Below are positions 10,293 to 22,737 of a stretch of DNA of 64,000 nucleotides, piece by piece. The stretch's first letter is position 1. Every line of letters begins with the position of its first letter. Source of the DNA: Druceiella hillmani (Eukaryota; Arthropoda; Insecta; Lepidoptera; Hepialidae); assembly GCA_039881145.1 (NCBI GenBank), contig JAYKKI010000150.1:310001-374000 (forward strand), written 5' to 3'. The translations under genes were made by a program, and so were the position numbers. The notes below the pieces were generated by a model. It did no database searches. It was not told the DNA's origin and was given only the letters and a program-made list of their open reading frames with translations.

Positions 10293-10838
10293 TTGGTTTT
10301 CACACTTGAGGTTTTGATAATACGAATTTTAAAACACACACAATTCAGAATGCACGGTGTCCTCAACATGCAAGTGGTATACATTTCTTCCGGTATAACA
10401 CGTCCAACTTCACAAACTGACGAAAATCAGCAACTGCCGAGCGCTTCGCGCTGCTTGTTTGTTACTTCCAATTGTTACGTAACGCGTAAACATGTTTGTG
10501 ACAGGTTGCGCTCGCAGCGGTTTTACTATTATTTTCAAACACTAATTGGTTGTCACACTTATTGTTTTGATAATACGAATTTTAAAACACACAATTCATA
10601 ATGCACTAATTGGTTTTCACACTTGATGTTTTGATAATACGAATTTTAAAACACACACAATTCAGAATGCACGGTGTCCTCAACATGCACATGTTATACA
10701 TTTCTCACGGAATAACATGTCCATATTCACAAACTGACGAATATCGACAACTGCCGCGCGCTTCGCACTGCTTGTTGGTGACTTCCATTTGCCACGTGAC
10801 GAATAAACAACGAATGGAACAATATATTTGAACACTTA
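10293..10838 (+). repeat. Irregular block A-S1-A/B chimera
   Basis: Units: A 10293, S1 10546, chimera 10610 (229 bp). A and S1 match 4407-4723. The chimera has an A head (TTGATG, TCAGAATG) and B from CATGTTATAC on, with the switch within 10669-10689. Its body also has private changes: ATACATTTCTCAC, CCATTTGCC and GAATAAAC. Confidence 0.9.
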
Positions 10839-11704
10839 TTAGTTTTCACACTTGAGGTTTTGATAATACGAATTTTAAAACACACACAATTCAGAATGCA
10901 CGGTGTCCTCAACATGCAAGTGGTATACATTTCTTCCGGTATAACACGTCCAACTTCACAAACTGACGAAAATCAGCAACTGCCGAGCGCTTCGCGCTGC
11001 TTGTTTGTTACTTCCAATTGTTACGTAACGCGTAAACATGTTTGTGACAGGTTGCGCTCGCAGCGGTTGGACCATTATTTTCAAACACTAATTGGTTTTC
11101 ACATTTGATATTTTGATAATACGAATTTTAAAACACACAATTCATAATGCACTAATTGGTTTTCACACTTAACGTTATGAAAACACGAATTTTAAAATAC
11201 ACACAATACAGAACGCACGGTGTCCTCAACATGCACTTGTTTTACTTTTCTTACGGAATAACACGTCCATATTCACAAACTGACGAATACCGACAACTGC
11301 CGCGCGCTTCGCACTGCTTGTTGGTGACTTCCAATTGCCACGTGACGAGTAAACAACGAATGGAACAATATATTTGAACACTTATTAGTTTTCACACTTA
11401 ACGTTTGGAAAACTCTATTTTTAAAACACACACAATACAGAACGCACGGTGTCCTCAACATGCACGTGGTATACTTTTCTTCCGGAATAACACGTCCGTC
11501 TTCACAAACTGACGAATATCAACTGACTGCCGCTCGCTCGGCACAGCTCATTGATTACCCCCAATTGTTACGTAACGCGTAAACATGTTTGTGACAGGTT
11601 GCGCTCGCAGCGGTTGGACCATTATTTTCAAACACTAATTGGTTTTCACACTTGATGTTTTGATAATACGAATTTTAAAACACACACAATTCAGAATGCA
11701 CTAA
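10839..11704 (+). repeat. H866-like block beginning with a B/A chimeric head
   Basis: Units: A 10839 (opens TTAG, the form that follows B, then TTGAGG; switch within 10842-10853), S1 11092 with ACATTTGATATTTTG, B 11156 with AACGTTATGAAAACACG, C 11385 with AACTCTATTTTT, S4 11639. The same five units recur at 13289-14154. Confidence 0.92.
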
Positions 11705-12676
11705 TTGGTTTTCACACTTAAGGTTTTGATAATACGAATTTTAAAACACACACAATTCAGAATGCACGGTGTCCTCAACATGCAAGTGGTATACATTTCT
11801 TCCGGTATAACACGTCCAACTTCACAAACTGACAAAAATCAGCAACAGCCGCGCGCTTCGCACTGTTTGTTTGTTACTTCCAATTGTTAGCTAAAGCGTA
11901 AACACGTTTGTGACAGGTTGCGCTAGCAGCGGCTAGACCATTATTTTTAAACACTTATTAGTTTTCGCGCTTGACGTTTTGAAACACACACAATTAAAAA
12001 TGCACGGTGTCCTCAAAATGCACTTGTTATACTTTTCTTACGGAATAACACGTCCATATTCACAAACTGACGAATATCGACAACTGCCGCGCGCTTCGCA
12101 CTGCTTGTTGGTGACTTCCATCTGCCACGTGACGTATAAACAACGAATGGAACAATATATTTGAACATTTATTAGTTTTCACACTTAACGTTTGGAAAAC
12201 ACGAATTTTAAAACACACACAATACAGAACGCACGGTGTCCTCAACATGCACGTCGTATACTTTTTTTCGGGAATAACACGTCCGTCTTCACAAACTGAC
12301 GAATATCAACTAACTGCCGTGCGCTCGGCACAGCTCGTTGGTTACCCCCAATTGTTACATATTGCGTAAACATGTTGTGACAGGTTGCGTTTGCAGCGAT
12401 TGGACCATTAATTTCAAACACTAATTGGTTTTCACACTTGAGGTTTTGATAATACGAATTTCAAAACACACACAATTCAGAATGCATGGTGTCCTCAACA
12501 TGCAAGTGGTATAATTATCTCCGTAATAACACGTCCATATACACAAACTGACTAATATTTACAACTGCCACGCGCTTCTCACTGCTTCTTGGTGACTTCT
12601 AATTGCCACGTGACGCGTAAACATGTTTGTGATTGGTAAGGCTCGCAACGGATGGAACAATATATTTAAACACTTA
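11705..12676 (+). repeat. Most diverged units of the array, copy 1 (A*-B*-C*-full B)
   Basis: A* 11705-11957 is A at the left with a B-like centre (CCGCGCGCTTCGCACTG) and TTAGCTAA in place of TTACGTAA. B* 11958-12171 (214 bp) has a shortened head (GACGTTTTGAAACACAC). C* 12172-12424 has AACTAACTGCCGTGCG and TTACATAT. The full B is 12425-12676. No S unit separates these four. They differ from the consensus far more than any other units here, so they are probably old survivors. Confidence 0.9.
12425..12676 (+). repeat. Full-length B unit (252 bp), probable ancestral form
   Basis: Aligned with B, it carries 24 extra bases between GTAAAC and AACGGATGG, containing ATGTTTGTGA and GGCTCGC. These correspond to the ATGTTTGTGACAGG...GCTCGC part of A and C tails. 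It also has CCACGTGA and the B-type ending (ACAATATATTT, CACTTAT). A one-base loss in ATAATTATCTCCG explains 252 rather than 253. Confidence 0.85.
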
Positions 12677-13288
12677 TTATTTTTCACACTTAACGTTTTA
12701 ATAATACAAATTTTAAAACACACACAATTCAGAATGCACGGTGTCCTCAACATGCAAGTGGTATACATTTCTTCCGGTATAACACGTCCAACTTCACAAA
12801 CTGACGAAAATCAGCAACTGCCGAGCGCTTCGCGCTGCTTGTTTGTTACTTCCAATTGTTACGTAACGCGTAAACATGTTTGTGACAGGTTGCGCTCGTA
12901 GCGGTTTTACCATTATTTTCAAATACTAATTGTTTTTCACACTTATTGTTTTAATAATACGAATTTTAAAACACACAATTCATAATGCACTAATTGGTTT
13001 TCACACTTGATGTTTTGATAATAAGAATTTTAAAACACACACAATTTAGAATGCACTAATTGGTTTTCACACTTAACGTTTGGGAAACACGAATTTTAAA
13101 ACACACACAATACAGAACGCATGGTGTCCTCAACATGCACATGTTATACTTTTCTCACGGAATAACATGTCCATATTCACAAACTGACGAATATCGACAA
13201 CTGCCGCGCGCTTCGCACTGCTTGTTGGTGACTTCCAATTGCCACGTGACGAGTAAACAACGAATGGAACAATATATTTGAACACTTA
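12677..13288 (+). repeat. Block A-S1-S2-B
   Basis: Units: A 12677 (opens TTAT, then TTAACGTTTTAATAATACAAA, a head mixing B/C and A features), S1 12930, S2 12994 (AATAAGAATTTT), B 13060. The tandem segment junction follows directly at 13289. Confidence 0.9.
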
Positions 13289-14154
13289 TTAGTTTTCACA
13301 CTTGAGGTTTTGATAATACGAATTTTAAAACACACACAATTCAGAATGCACGGTGTCCTCAACATGCAAGTGGTATACATTTCTTCCGGTATAACACGTC
13401 CAACTTCACAAACTGACGAAAATCAGCAACTGCCGAGCGCTTCGCGCTGCTTGTTTGTTACTTCCAATTGTTACGTAACGCGTAAACATGTTTGTGACAG
13501 GTTGCGCTCGCAGCGGTTGGACCATTATTTTCAAACACTAATTGGTTTTCACATTTGATATTTTGATAATACGAATTTTAAAACACACAATTCATAATGC
13601 ACTAATTGGTTTTCACACTTAACGTTATGAAAACACGAATTTTAAAATACACACAATACAGAACGCACGGTGTCCTCAACATGCACTTGTTTTACTTTTC
13701 TTACGGAATAACACGTCCATATTCACAAACTGACGAATACCGACAACTGCCGCGCGCTTCGCACTGCTTGTTGGTGACTTCCAATTGCCACGTGACGAGT
13801 AAACAACGAATGGAACAATATATTTGAACACTTATTAGTTTTCACACTTAACGTTTGGAAAACTCTATTTTTAAAACACACACAATACAGAACGCACGGT
13901 GTCCTCAACATGCACGTGGTATACTTTTCTTCCGGAATAACACGTCCGTCTTCACAAACTGACGAATATCAACTGACTGCCGCTCGCTCGGCACAGCTCA
14001 TTGATTACCCCCAATTGTTACGTAACGCGTAAACATGTTTGTGACAGGTTGCGCTCGCAGCGGTTGGACCATTATTTTCAAACACTAATTGGTTTTCACA
14101 CTTGATGTTTTGATAATACGAATTTTAAAACACACACAATTCAGAATGCACTAA
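13289..14154 (+). repeat. H866-like block, copy 2
   Basis: Units: A with B/A head 13289, S1 13542, B 13606, C 13835, S4 14089. It is essentially the 10839-11704 block moved by 2,450 bp. Confidence 0.92.
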
Positions 14155-14473
14155 TTGGTTTTCACACTTGAGGTTTTGATAATACGAATTTTAAAACACA
14201 CACAATTCAGAATGCACGGTGTCCTCAACATGCAAGTGGTATACATTTCTTCCGGTATAACACGTCGAACTTCACAAACTGATGAAAATCAGCAACTGCC
14301 GAGCGCTTCGCGCTGCTTGTTTGTTACTTCCAATTGTTACGTAACGCGTAAACATGTTTGTGAGAGGTTGCGCTCGCAGCGGTTGGACCATTATTTTCAA
14401 ACACTAATTGGTTTTCACACTTGATGTTTTGATAATCCGAATTTTAAAACACACACAATTCAGAATGCACTAA
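14155..14473 (+). repeat. Extra A-S pair (319 bp) in the second segment copy
   Basis: A 14155 with private changes (CACGTCGAAC, CTGATGAAAATC, TGAGAGGTTG) and S4-type 14408 with AATCCGAATTTT. Absent from copy 1. Whether this is a gain in copy 2 or a loss in copy 1 is not decidable here. Confidence 0.88.
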
Positions 14474-15445
14474 TTGGTTTTCACACTTGAGGTTTTGATA
14501 ATACGAATTTTAAAACACACACAATTCAGAATGCACGGTGTCCTCAACATGCAAGTGGTATACATTTCTTCCGGTATAACACGTCCAACTTCACAAACTG
14601 ACAAAAATCAGCAACAGCCGCGCGCTTCGCACTGTTTGTTTGTTACTTCCAATTGTTAGCTAAAGCGTAAACACGTTTGTGACAGGTTGCGCTAGCAGCG
14701 GCTAGACCATTATTTTTAAACACTTATTAGTTTTCGCGCTTGACGTTTTGAAACACACACAATTAAAAATGCACGGTGTCCTCAAAATGCACTTGTTATA
14801 CTTTTCTTACGGAATAACACGTCCATATTCACAAACTGACGAATATCGACAACTGCCGCGCGCTTCGCACTGCTTGTTGGTGACTTCCATCTGCCACGTG
14901 ACGTATAAACAACGAATGGAACAATATATTTGAACATTTATTAGTTTTCACACTTAACGTTTGGAAAACACGAATTTTAAAACACACACAATACAGAACG
15001 CACGGTGTCCTCAACATGCACGTCGTATACTTTTTTTCCGGAATAACACGTCCGTCTTCACAAACTGACGAATATCAACTAACTGCCGTGCGCTCGGCAC
15101 AGCTCGTTGGTTACCCCCAATTGTTACATATTGCGTAAACATGTTGTGACAGGTTGCGTTTGCAGCGATTGGACCATTAATTTCAAACACTAATTGGTTT
15201 TCACACTTGAGGTTTTGATAATACGAATTTCAAAACACACACAATTCAGAATGCATGGTATCCTCAACATGCAAGTGGTATAATTATCTCCGTAATAACA
15301 CGTCCATATACACAAACTGACTAATATTTACAACTGCCACGCGCTTCTCACTGCTTCTTGGTGACTTCTAATTGCCACGTGACGCGTAAACATGTTTGTG
15401 ATTGGTAAGGCTCGCAACGGATGGAACAATATATTTAAACACTTA
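14474..15445 (+). repeat. Most diverged units of the array, copy 2
   Basis: A* 14474, B* 14727, C* 14941, full B 15194-15445. Nearly identical to 11705-12676. Differences include TTGAGG against TTAAGG in A*, TTTCCGG against TTTCGGG in C*, and GGTATCC against GGTGTCC in the full B. Confidence 0.9.
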
Positions 15446-16375
15446 TTATTTTTCACACTTAACGTTTTAATAATACAAATTTTAAAACACACACAATTCA
15501 GAATGCACGGTGTCCTCAACATGCAAGTGGTATACATTTCTTCCGGTATAACACGTCCAACTTCACAAACTGACGAAAATCAGCAACTGCCGAGCGCTTC
15601 GCGCTGCTTGTTTGTTACTTCCAATTGTTACGTAACGCGTAAACATGTTTGTGACAGGTTGCGCTCGTAGCGGTTTTACCATTATTTTCAAATACTAATT
15701 GTTTTTCACACTTATTGTTTTAATAATACGAATTTTAAAACACACAATTCATAATGCACTAATTGGTTTTCACACTTGATGTTTTGATAATAAGAATTTT
15801 AAAACACACACAATTTAGAATGCACTAATTGGTTTTCACACTTAACGTTTGGGAAACACGAATTTTAAAACACACACAATACAGAACGCATGGTGTCCTC
15901 AACATGCACATGTTATACTTTTCTCACGGAATAACATGTCCATATTCACAAACTGACGAATATCGACAACTGCCGCGCGCTTCGCACTGCTTGTTGGTGA
16001 CTTCCAATTGCCACGTGACGAGTAAACAACGAATGGAACAATATATTTGAACACTTATTAGTTTTCACACTTAACGTTTGTAAAACTCGATTTTTAAAAC
16101 ACACACAATACAGAACGCACGGTGTCCTCAACATGCACGTGGTATACTTTTCTTCCGAAATAATACGTCCGTCTTCACAAACTGACGAATATCAACTGAC
16201 TGCCGCTCGCTCGGCACAGCTCGTTGATTACCCCCAATTGTTACGTAACGCGTAAACATGTTTGTGACAGGTTGCGCTCGCAGCGGTTTTACCATTATTT
16301 TCAAACACTAATTGGTTTTCACACATGATGTTTTGATAATACGAATTTTAAAACACACAATCCATAATGCACTAA
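15446..16375 (+). repeat. H930 HOR
   Basis: Units: A 15446 (same mixed head as 12677), S1 15699, S2 15763, B 15829, C 16058, S3 16312. The first four units equal 12677-13288. From C on, the ordinary array resumes. Confidence 0.93.
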
Positions 16376-18083
16376 TTGGTTTTCACACTTGATGTTTTGA
16401 TAATACGAATTTTAAAACACACACAATTCAGAATGCACAGTGTCCTCAACATGCAAGTGGTATACATTTCTTCCGGTATAACACGTCCAAATTCACAAAC
16501 TGACGAAAATCAGCAATTGCCGAGCGCTTCGCGCTGCTTGTTTGTTACTTCCAATTGTTACGTAACGCGTAAACATGTTTGTGACAGGTTGCGCTCGCAG
16601 CGGTTTTACCATTATTTTCAAACACTAATTGGTTTTCACACTTATTGTATTGATAATACGAATTTTAAACCACACAATTCATAATGCACTAATTGATTTT
16701 CATACTTGATGTTTTGATAATACGAATTTTAAAACAGACACAATTTAGAATGCACTAATTGGTTTTCACACTTAACGTTTGGGAAACACGAATTTTAAAA
16801 CACACACAATACAGAACGCACGGTGTCCTCAACATGCACATGTTATACTTTTCTCACGGAATAACATGTCCATATTCACAAACTTACGAATATCGACAAC
16901 TGCCGCGCGCTTCGCACTGCTTGTTGGTGACTTCCAATTGCCACGTGACGAGTAAACAACGAATGGAACAATATATTTGAACACTTATTAGTTTTCACAC
17001 TTAACGTTTGTAAAACTCGATTTTTAAAACACACACAATACAGAACGCACGGTGTCCTCAACATGCACGTAGTATACTTTTCTTCCTGAATAACACGTCC
17101 GTCTTCACAAACTGACGAATATCAACTGACTGCCGCTCGCTCGGCACAGCTTGTTGATTACCCCCAATTGTTACGTAACGCGTAAACATGTTTGTGACAG
17201 GTTGCGCTCGCAGCGGTTGGACCATTATTTTCAAACACTAATTGGTTTTCACACTTGATGTTTTGATAATACGAATTTTAAAACACACACAATTTAGAAT
17301 GCACTAATTGGTTTTCACACTTAACGTTTGGGAAAAACGAATTTTAAAACACACACAATACAGAACGCACGGTTTCCTCAACATGCAAATGTTATACTTT
17401 TCTCACGGAATAACATGTCCATATTCACAAACTGACGAATATCGACAACTGCCGCGCGCTTCGCACTGCTTGTTGGTGACTTCCAATTGCCACGTGACGA
17501 GTAAACAACGAATGGAACAATATATTTGAACACTTATTAGTTTTCACACTTAACGTTTTTAAAACACGAATTTTAAAACACACAATACAGAACGCACGGT
17601 GTCCTCAACATGCACGTAATATACTTTTCTCACGGAATAACACGTCCATATTCACAAACTGACGAATATCGACAACTGCCGCGCGCTTCGCACTGCTTGT
17701 TGGTGACTTCCAGTTGCCACGTGACGAGTAAACAACGAATGGAACAATATATTTGAACACTTATTAGTTTTCACACTTAACGTTTGGAAAACTCGATTTT
17801 TAAAACACACACAATACAGAACGCACGGTGTCCTCAACATGCACGTGGTACACTTTTCTTCCGGAATAACACGTCCGTCTTCACAAACTGACGAATATCA
17901 ACTGGCTGCCGCTCGCTCGGCACAGCTGGTTGATTACTTCCAATTGTTACGTAACGCGTAAACATGTTTGTGACAGGTTGCGCTCGCAGCGGTTGGACCA
18001 TTATTTTCAAACACTAATTGGTTTTCACACTTGATGTTTTGATAATACGAATTTTAAAACTCACACAATTCAGAATGCACTAA
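16376..18083 (+). repeat. H1708 HOR
   Basis: Units: A 16376, S1 16629, S2 16693, B 16759, C 16988, S2 17242, B 17308, B2 17537, C 17764, S4 18018. A carries CACAGTGTCC and CAGCAATTGCC, S1 ends TTTAAACCACAC, S2 reads TTGATTTTCATAC. The same set of alleles appears at 56721, 40 kb away. Confidence 0.94.
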
Positions 18084-19013
18084 TTGGTTTTCACACTTGA
18101 GGTTTTGATAATACGAATTTTAAAACACACACAATTCAGAATGCACGGTGTCCTCAACATGCAAGTGGTATACATTTCTTCCGGTATAACACGTCCAACT
18201 TCACAAACTGACGAAAATCAGCAACTGCCGAGCGCTTCGCGCTGCTTGTTTGTTACTTCCAATTGTTACGTAACGCGTAAACATGTTTGTGACAGGTTGC
18301 GCTCGTAGCGGTTTTACCATTATTTTCAAACACTAATTGTTTTTCACACTTATTGTTTTGATAATACGAATTTTAAAACACACAATTCATAATGCACTAA
18401 TTGGTTTTCACACTTGATGTTTTGATAATACGAATTTTAAAACACACACAATTTAGAATGCACTAATTGGTTTTCACACTTAACGTTTGGGAAACACGAA
18501 TTTTAAAACACACACAATACAGAACGCATGATGTCCTCAACATGCACATGTTATACTTTTCTCACGGAATAACATGTCCATATTCACAAACTGACGAATA
18601 TCGACAACTGCCGCGCGCTTCGCACTGCTTGTTGGTGACTTCCAATTGCCACGTGACGAGTAAACAACGAATGGAACAATATATTTGAACACTTATTAGT
18701 TTTCACACTTAACGTTTGTAAAACTCGATTTTTAAAACACACACAATACAGAACGCACGGTGTCCTCAACATGCACGTGGTATACTTTTCTTCCGAAATA
18801 ACACGTCCGTCTTCACAAACTGACGAATATCAACTGACTGCCGCTCGCTCGGCACAGCTCGTTGATTGTCCCCAATTGTTACGTAACGCGTAAACATGTT
18901 TGTGACAGGTTGCGCTCGCAGCGGTTTTACCATTATTTTCAAACACTAATTGGTTTTCACACATGATGTTTTGATAATACGAATTTTAAAACACACAATC
19001 CATAATGCACTAA
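18084..19013 (+). repeat. H930 HOR
   Basis: Units: A 18084, S1 18337, S2 18401, B 18467, C 18696, S3 18950. B has GCATGATG and C has TTGATTGTCCCC, an allele pair also at 24446 and 28016. Confidence 0.95.
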
Positions 19014-19945
19014 TTGGTTTTCACACTTGAGGTTTTGATAATACGAATTTTAAAACACACACAATTCAGAATGCACGGTGTCCTCAACATGCAAGTGGTA
19101 TACATTTCTTCCGGTATAGCACGTCCAACTTCACAAACTGACGGAAATCAGCAACTGCCGAGCGCTTCGCGCTGCTTGTTTGTTACTTCCAATTGTTACG
19201 TAACGCGTAAACATGTTTGTGACAGGTTGCGCTCGCAGCGGTTTTACCATTATTTTCAAACACTAATTGGTTTTCACACTTATTGTTTTGATAATACGAA
19301 TTTTAAAACACACAATTCATAATGCACTAATTGGTTTTCACACTTGATGTTTTGATAATACGAATTTTAAAACACACACAATTTAGAATGCACTAATTGG
19401 TTTTCACACTTAACGATTGGGAAACACGAATTTTAAAACACACACAATACAGAACGCACGGTGTCCTCAACATGCACATGTTATACTTTTCTCACGGAAT
19501 AACATGTCCATATTCACAAACTGACGAATATCGACAACTGCCGCGCGCTTCGCACTGCTTGTTGGTGACTTCCAATTGCCACGTGACGAGTAATCAACGA
19601 ATGGAACAATATATTTGAACACTTATTAGTTTTCACACTTAAAGTTTGGAAAACTCGATTTTTAAAACACACACAATACAGAACGCACGGTGTCCTCAAC
19701 ATGCACGTGGTATACTTTTCTTCCGGAATAACACGTCCGTCTTCACAAACTGACGAATATCAACTGACTGCCGCTCGCTCGGCACAGCTCGTCGATTACC
19801 CCCAATTGTTACGTAACGCGTAAACATGTTTGTGACAGGTTGCGCTCGCAGCGGTTGGACCATTATTTTCAAACACTAATTGGTTTTCACACTTGATGTT
19901 TTGATAATACGATTTTTAAAACACACACAATTCAGAATGCACTAA
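19014..19945 (+). repeat. H932 HOR
   Basis: Units: A 19014 (TATAGCACG, GACGGAAATC), S1 19267, S2 19331, B 19397 (AACGATTGGG, GAGTAATCAAC), C 19626 (CTCGTCGATTAC), S4 19880. This allele set repeats at 21806, 25376, 28946 and 32125. Confidence 0.95.
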
Positions 19946-20875
19946 TTGGTTTTCACACTTGAGGTTTTGATAATACGAATTTTAAAACACACACAATTCA
20001 GAATGCACGGTGTCCTCAACATGCAAGTGGTATACATTTCTTCCGGTATAACACGTCCAACTTCACAAACTGACGAAAATCAGCAACTGCCGAGCGCTTC
20101 GCGCTGCTTGTTTGTTACTTCCAATTGTTACGTAACGCGTAAACATGTTTGTGACAGGTTGCACTCGCAGCGGTTTTACCATTATTTTCAAACACTAATT
20201 GGTTTTCACACTTATTGTTTTGATAATACGAATTTTAAACCACACAATTCATAATGCACTAATTGGTTTTCATACTTGATGTTTTGATAATACGAATTTT
20301 AAAATAGACACAATTTAGAATGCACTAATTGGTTTTCACACTTAACGTTTGGGAAACACGAATTTTAAAAAACACACAATACAGAACGCACGGTGTCCTC
20401 AACATGCACATGGTATACTTTTCTCACGGAATAACATGTCCATATTCACAAACTGACGAATATCGACAACTGCCGCGCGCTTCGCACTGCTTGTTGGTGA
20501 CTTCCAATTGCCACGTGACGAGTAAACAACGAATGGAACAATATATTTGAACACTTATTAGTTTTCACACTTAACGTTTGTAAAACTAGATTTTTAAAAC
20601 ACACACAATACAGAACGCACGGTGTCCTCAACATGCACGTGGTATACTTTTCTTCCGAAATAACACGTCCGTCTTCACAAACTGACGAATATCAACTGAC
20701 TGCCGCTCGCTCGGCACAGCTCGTTGATTGTCCCCAATTGTTACGTAACGCGTAAACATGTTTGTGACAGGTTGCGCTCGCAGCGGTTTTACCATTATTT
20801 TCAAACACTAATTGGTTTTCACACATGATGTTTTGATAATACGAATTTTAAAACACACAATCCATAATGCACTAA
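19946..20875 (+). repeat. H930 HOR, first of a tandem pair
   Basis: Units: A 19946 (GTTGCACTCGC), S1 20199 (TTTAAACCACAC), S2 20263 (CATACTTGATG), B 20329, C 20558, S3 20812. B has the private AAAAAACACACAAT also present in the next copy. Confidence 0.95.
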
Positions 20876-21805
20876 TTGGTTTTCACACTTGAGGTTTTGA
20901 TAATACGAATTTTAAAACACACACAATTCAGAATGCACGGTGTCCTCAACATGCAAGTGGTATACATTTCTTCCGGTATAACACGTCCAACTTCACAAAC
21001 TGACGAAAATCAGCAACTGCCGAGCGCTTCGCGCTGCTTGTTTGTTACTTCCAATTGTTACGTAACGCGTAAACATGTTTGTGACAGGTTGCACTCGCAG
21101 CGGTTTTACCATTATTTTCAAACACTAATTGGTTTTCACACTTATTGTTTTGATAATACGAATTTTAAACCACACAATTCATAATGCACTAATTGGTTTT
21201 CATACTTGATGTTTTGATAATACGAATTTTAAAACAGACACAATTTAGAATGCACTAATTGGTTTTCACACTTAACGTTTGGGAAACACGAATTTTAAAA
21301 AACACACAATACAGAACGCACGGTGTCCTCAACATGCACATGGTATACTTTTCTCACGGAATAACATGTCCATATTCACAAACTGACGAATATCGACAAC
21401 TGCCGCGCGCTTCGCACTGCTTGTTGGTGACTTCCAATTGCCACGTGACGAGTAAACAACGAATGGAACAATATATTTGAACACTTATTAGTTTTCACAC
21501 TTAACGTTTGTAAAACTCGATTTTTAAAACACACACAATACAGAACGCACGGTGTCCTCAACATGCACGTGGTATACTTTTCTTCCGAAATAACACGTCC
21601 GTCTTCACAAACTGACGAATATCAACTGACTGCCGCTCGCTCGGCACAGCTCGTTGATTGTCCCCAATTGTTACGTAACGCGTAAACATGTTTGTGACAG
21701 GTTGCGCTCGCAGCGGTTTTACCATTATTTTCAAACACTAATTGGTTTTCACACATGATATTTTGATAATACGAATTTTAAAACACACAATCCATAATGC
21801 ACTAA
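20876..21805 (+). repeat. H930 HOR, second of a tandem pair
   Basis: Units: A 20876, S1 21129, S2 21193, B 21259, C 21488, S3 21742. It shares the AAAAAACACACAAT change in B with 20329, which marks a recent 930-bp duplication. Confidence 0.95.
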
Positions 21806-22737
21806 TTGGTTTTCACACTTGAGGTTTTGATAATACGAATTTTAAAACACACACAATTCAGAATGCACGGTGTCCTCAACATGCAAGTGGTATACATTTC
21901 TTCCGGTATAGCACGTCCAACTTCACAAACTGACGGAAATCAGCAACTGCCGAGCGCTTCGCGCTGCTTGTTTGTTACTTCCAATTGTTACGTAACGCGT
22001 AAACATGTTTGTGACAGGTTGCGCTCGCAGCGGTTTTACCATTATTTTCAAACACTAATTGGTTTTCACACTTATTGTTTTGATAATACGAATTTTAAAA
22101 CACACAATTCATAATGCACTAATTGGTTTTCACACTTGATGTTTTGATAATACGAATTTTAAAACACACACAATTTAGAATGCACTAATTGGTTTTCACA
22201 CTTAACGATTGGGAAACACGAATTTTAAAACACACACAATACAGAACGCACGGTGTCCTCAACATGCACATGTTATACTTTTCTCACGGAATAACATGTC
22301 CATATTCACAAACTGACGAATATCGACAACTGCCGCGCGCTTCGCACTGCTTGTTGGTGACTTCCAATTGCCACGTGACGAGTAATCAACGAATGGAACA
22401 ATATATTTGAACACTTATTAGTTTTCACACTTAACGTTTGGAAAACTCGATTTTTAAAACACACACAATACAGAACGCACGGTGTCCTCAACATGCACGT
22501 GGTATACTTTTCTTCCGGAATAACACGTCCGTCTTCACAAACTGACGAATATCAACTGACTGCCGCTCGCTCGGCACAGCTCGTCGATTACCCCCAATTG
22601 TTACGTAACGCGTAAACATGTTTGTGACAGGTTGCGCTCGCAGCGGTTGGACCATTATTTTCAAACACTAATTGGTTTTCACACTTGATGTTTTGATAAT
22701 ACGATTTTTAGAACACACACAATTCAGAATGCACTAA
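21806..22737 (+). repeat. H932 HOR
   Basis: Units: A 21806, S1 22059, S2 22123, B 22189, C 22418, S4 22672. Same TATAGCACG/GACGGAAATC and AACGATTGGG alleles as 19014. Confidence 0.95.

Larger units (their letters stand above)
10839..13288 (+). repeat. Segmental duplication containing diverged units, copy 1 (2,450 bp)
   Basis: Contains A, S1, B, C, S4, A*, B*, C*, full-length B, A, S1, S2, B. Copy 2 is 13289-16057 (2,769 bp) and differs by an extra A-S pair (319 bp) at 14155-14473. Shared private alleles include the ACATTTGATATTTTG S unit and all four diverged units. Confidence 0.92.

Noticed and set aside
10802..10808. AATAAA polyadenylation signal
   Set aside because: It arises from a single private change in one B-type unit, with no transcript or gene context.
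11705..12676. Diverged units as an inserted foreign element
   Set aside because: All four align along their length with A, B and C types and keep both conserved boxes. They have no terminal repeats or target-site duplication.
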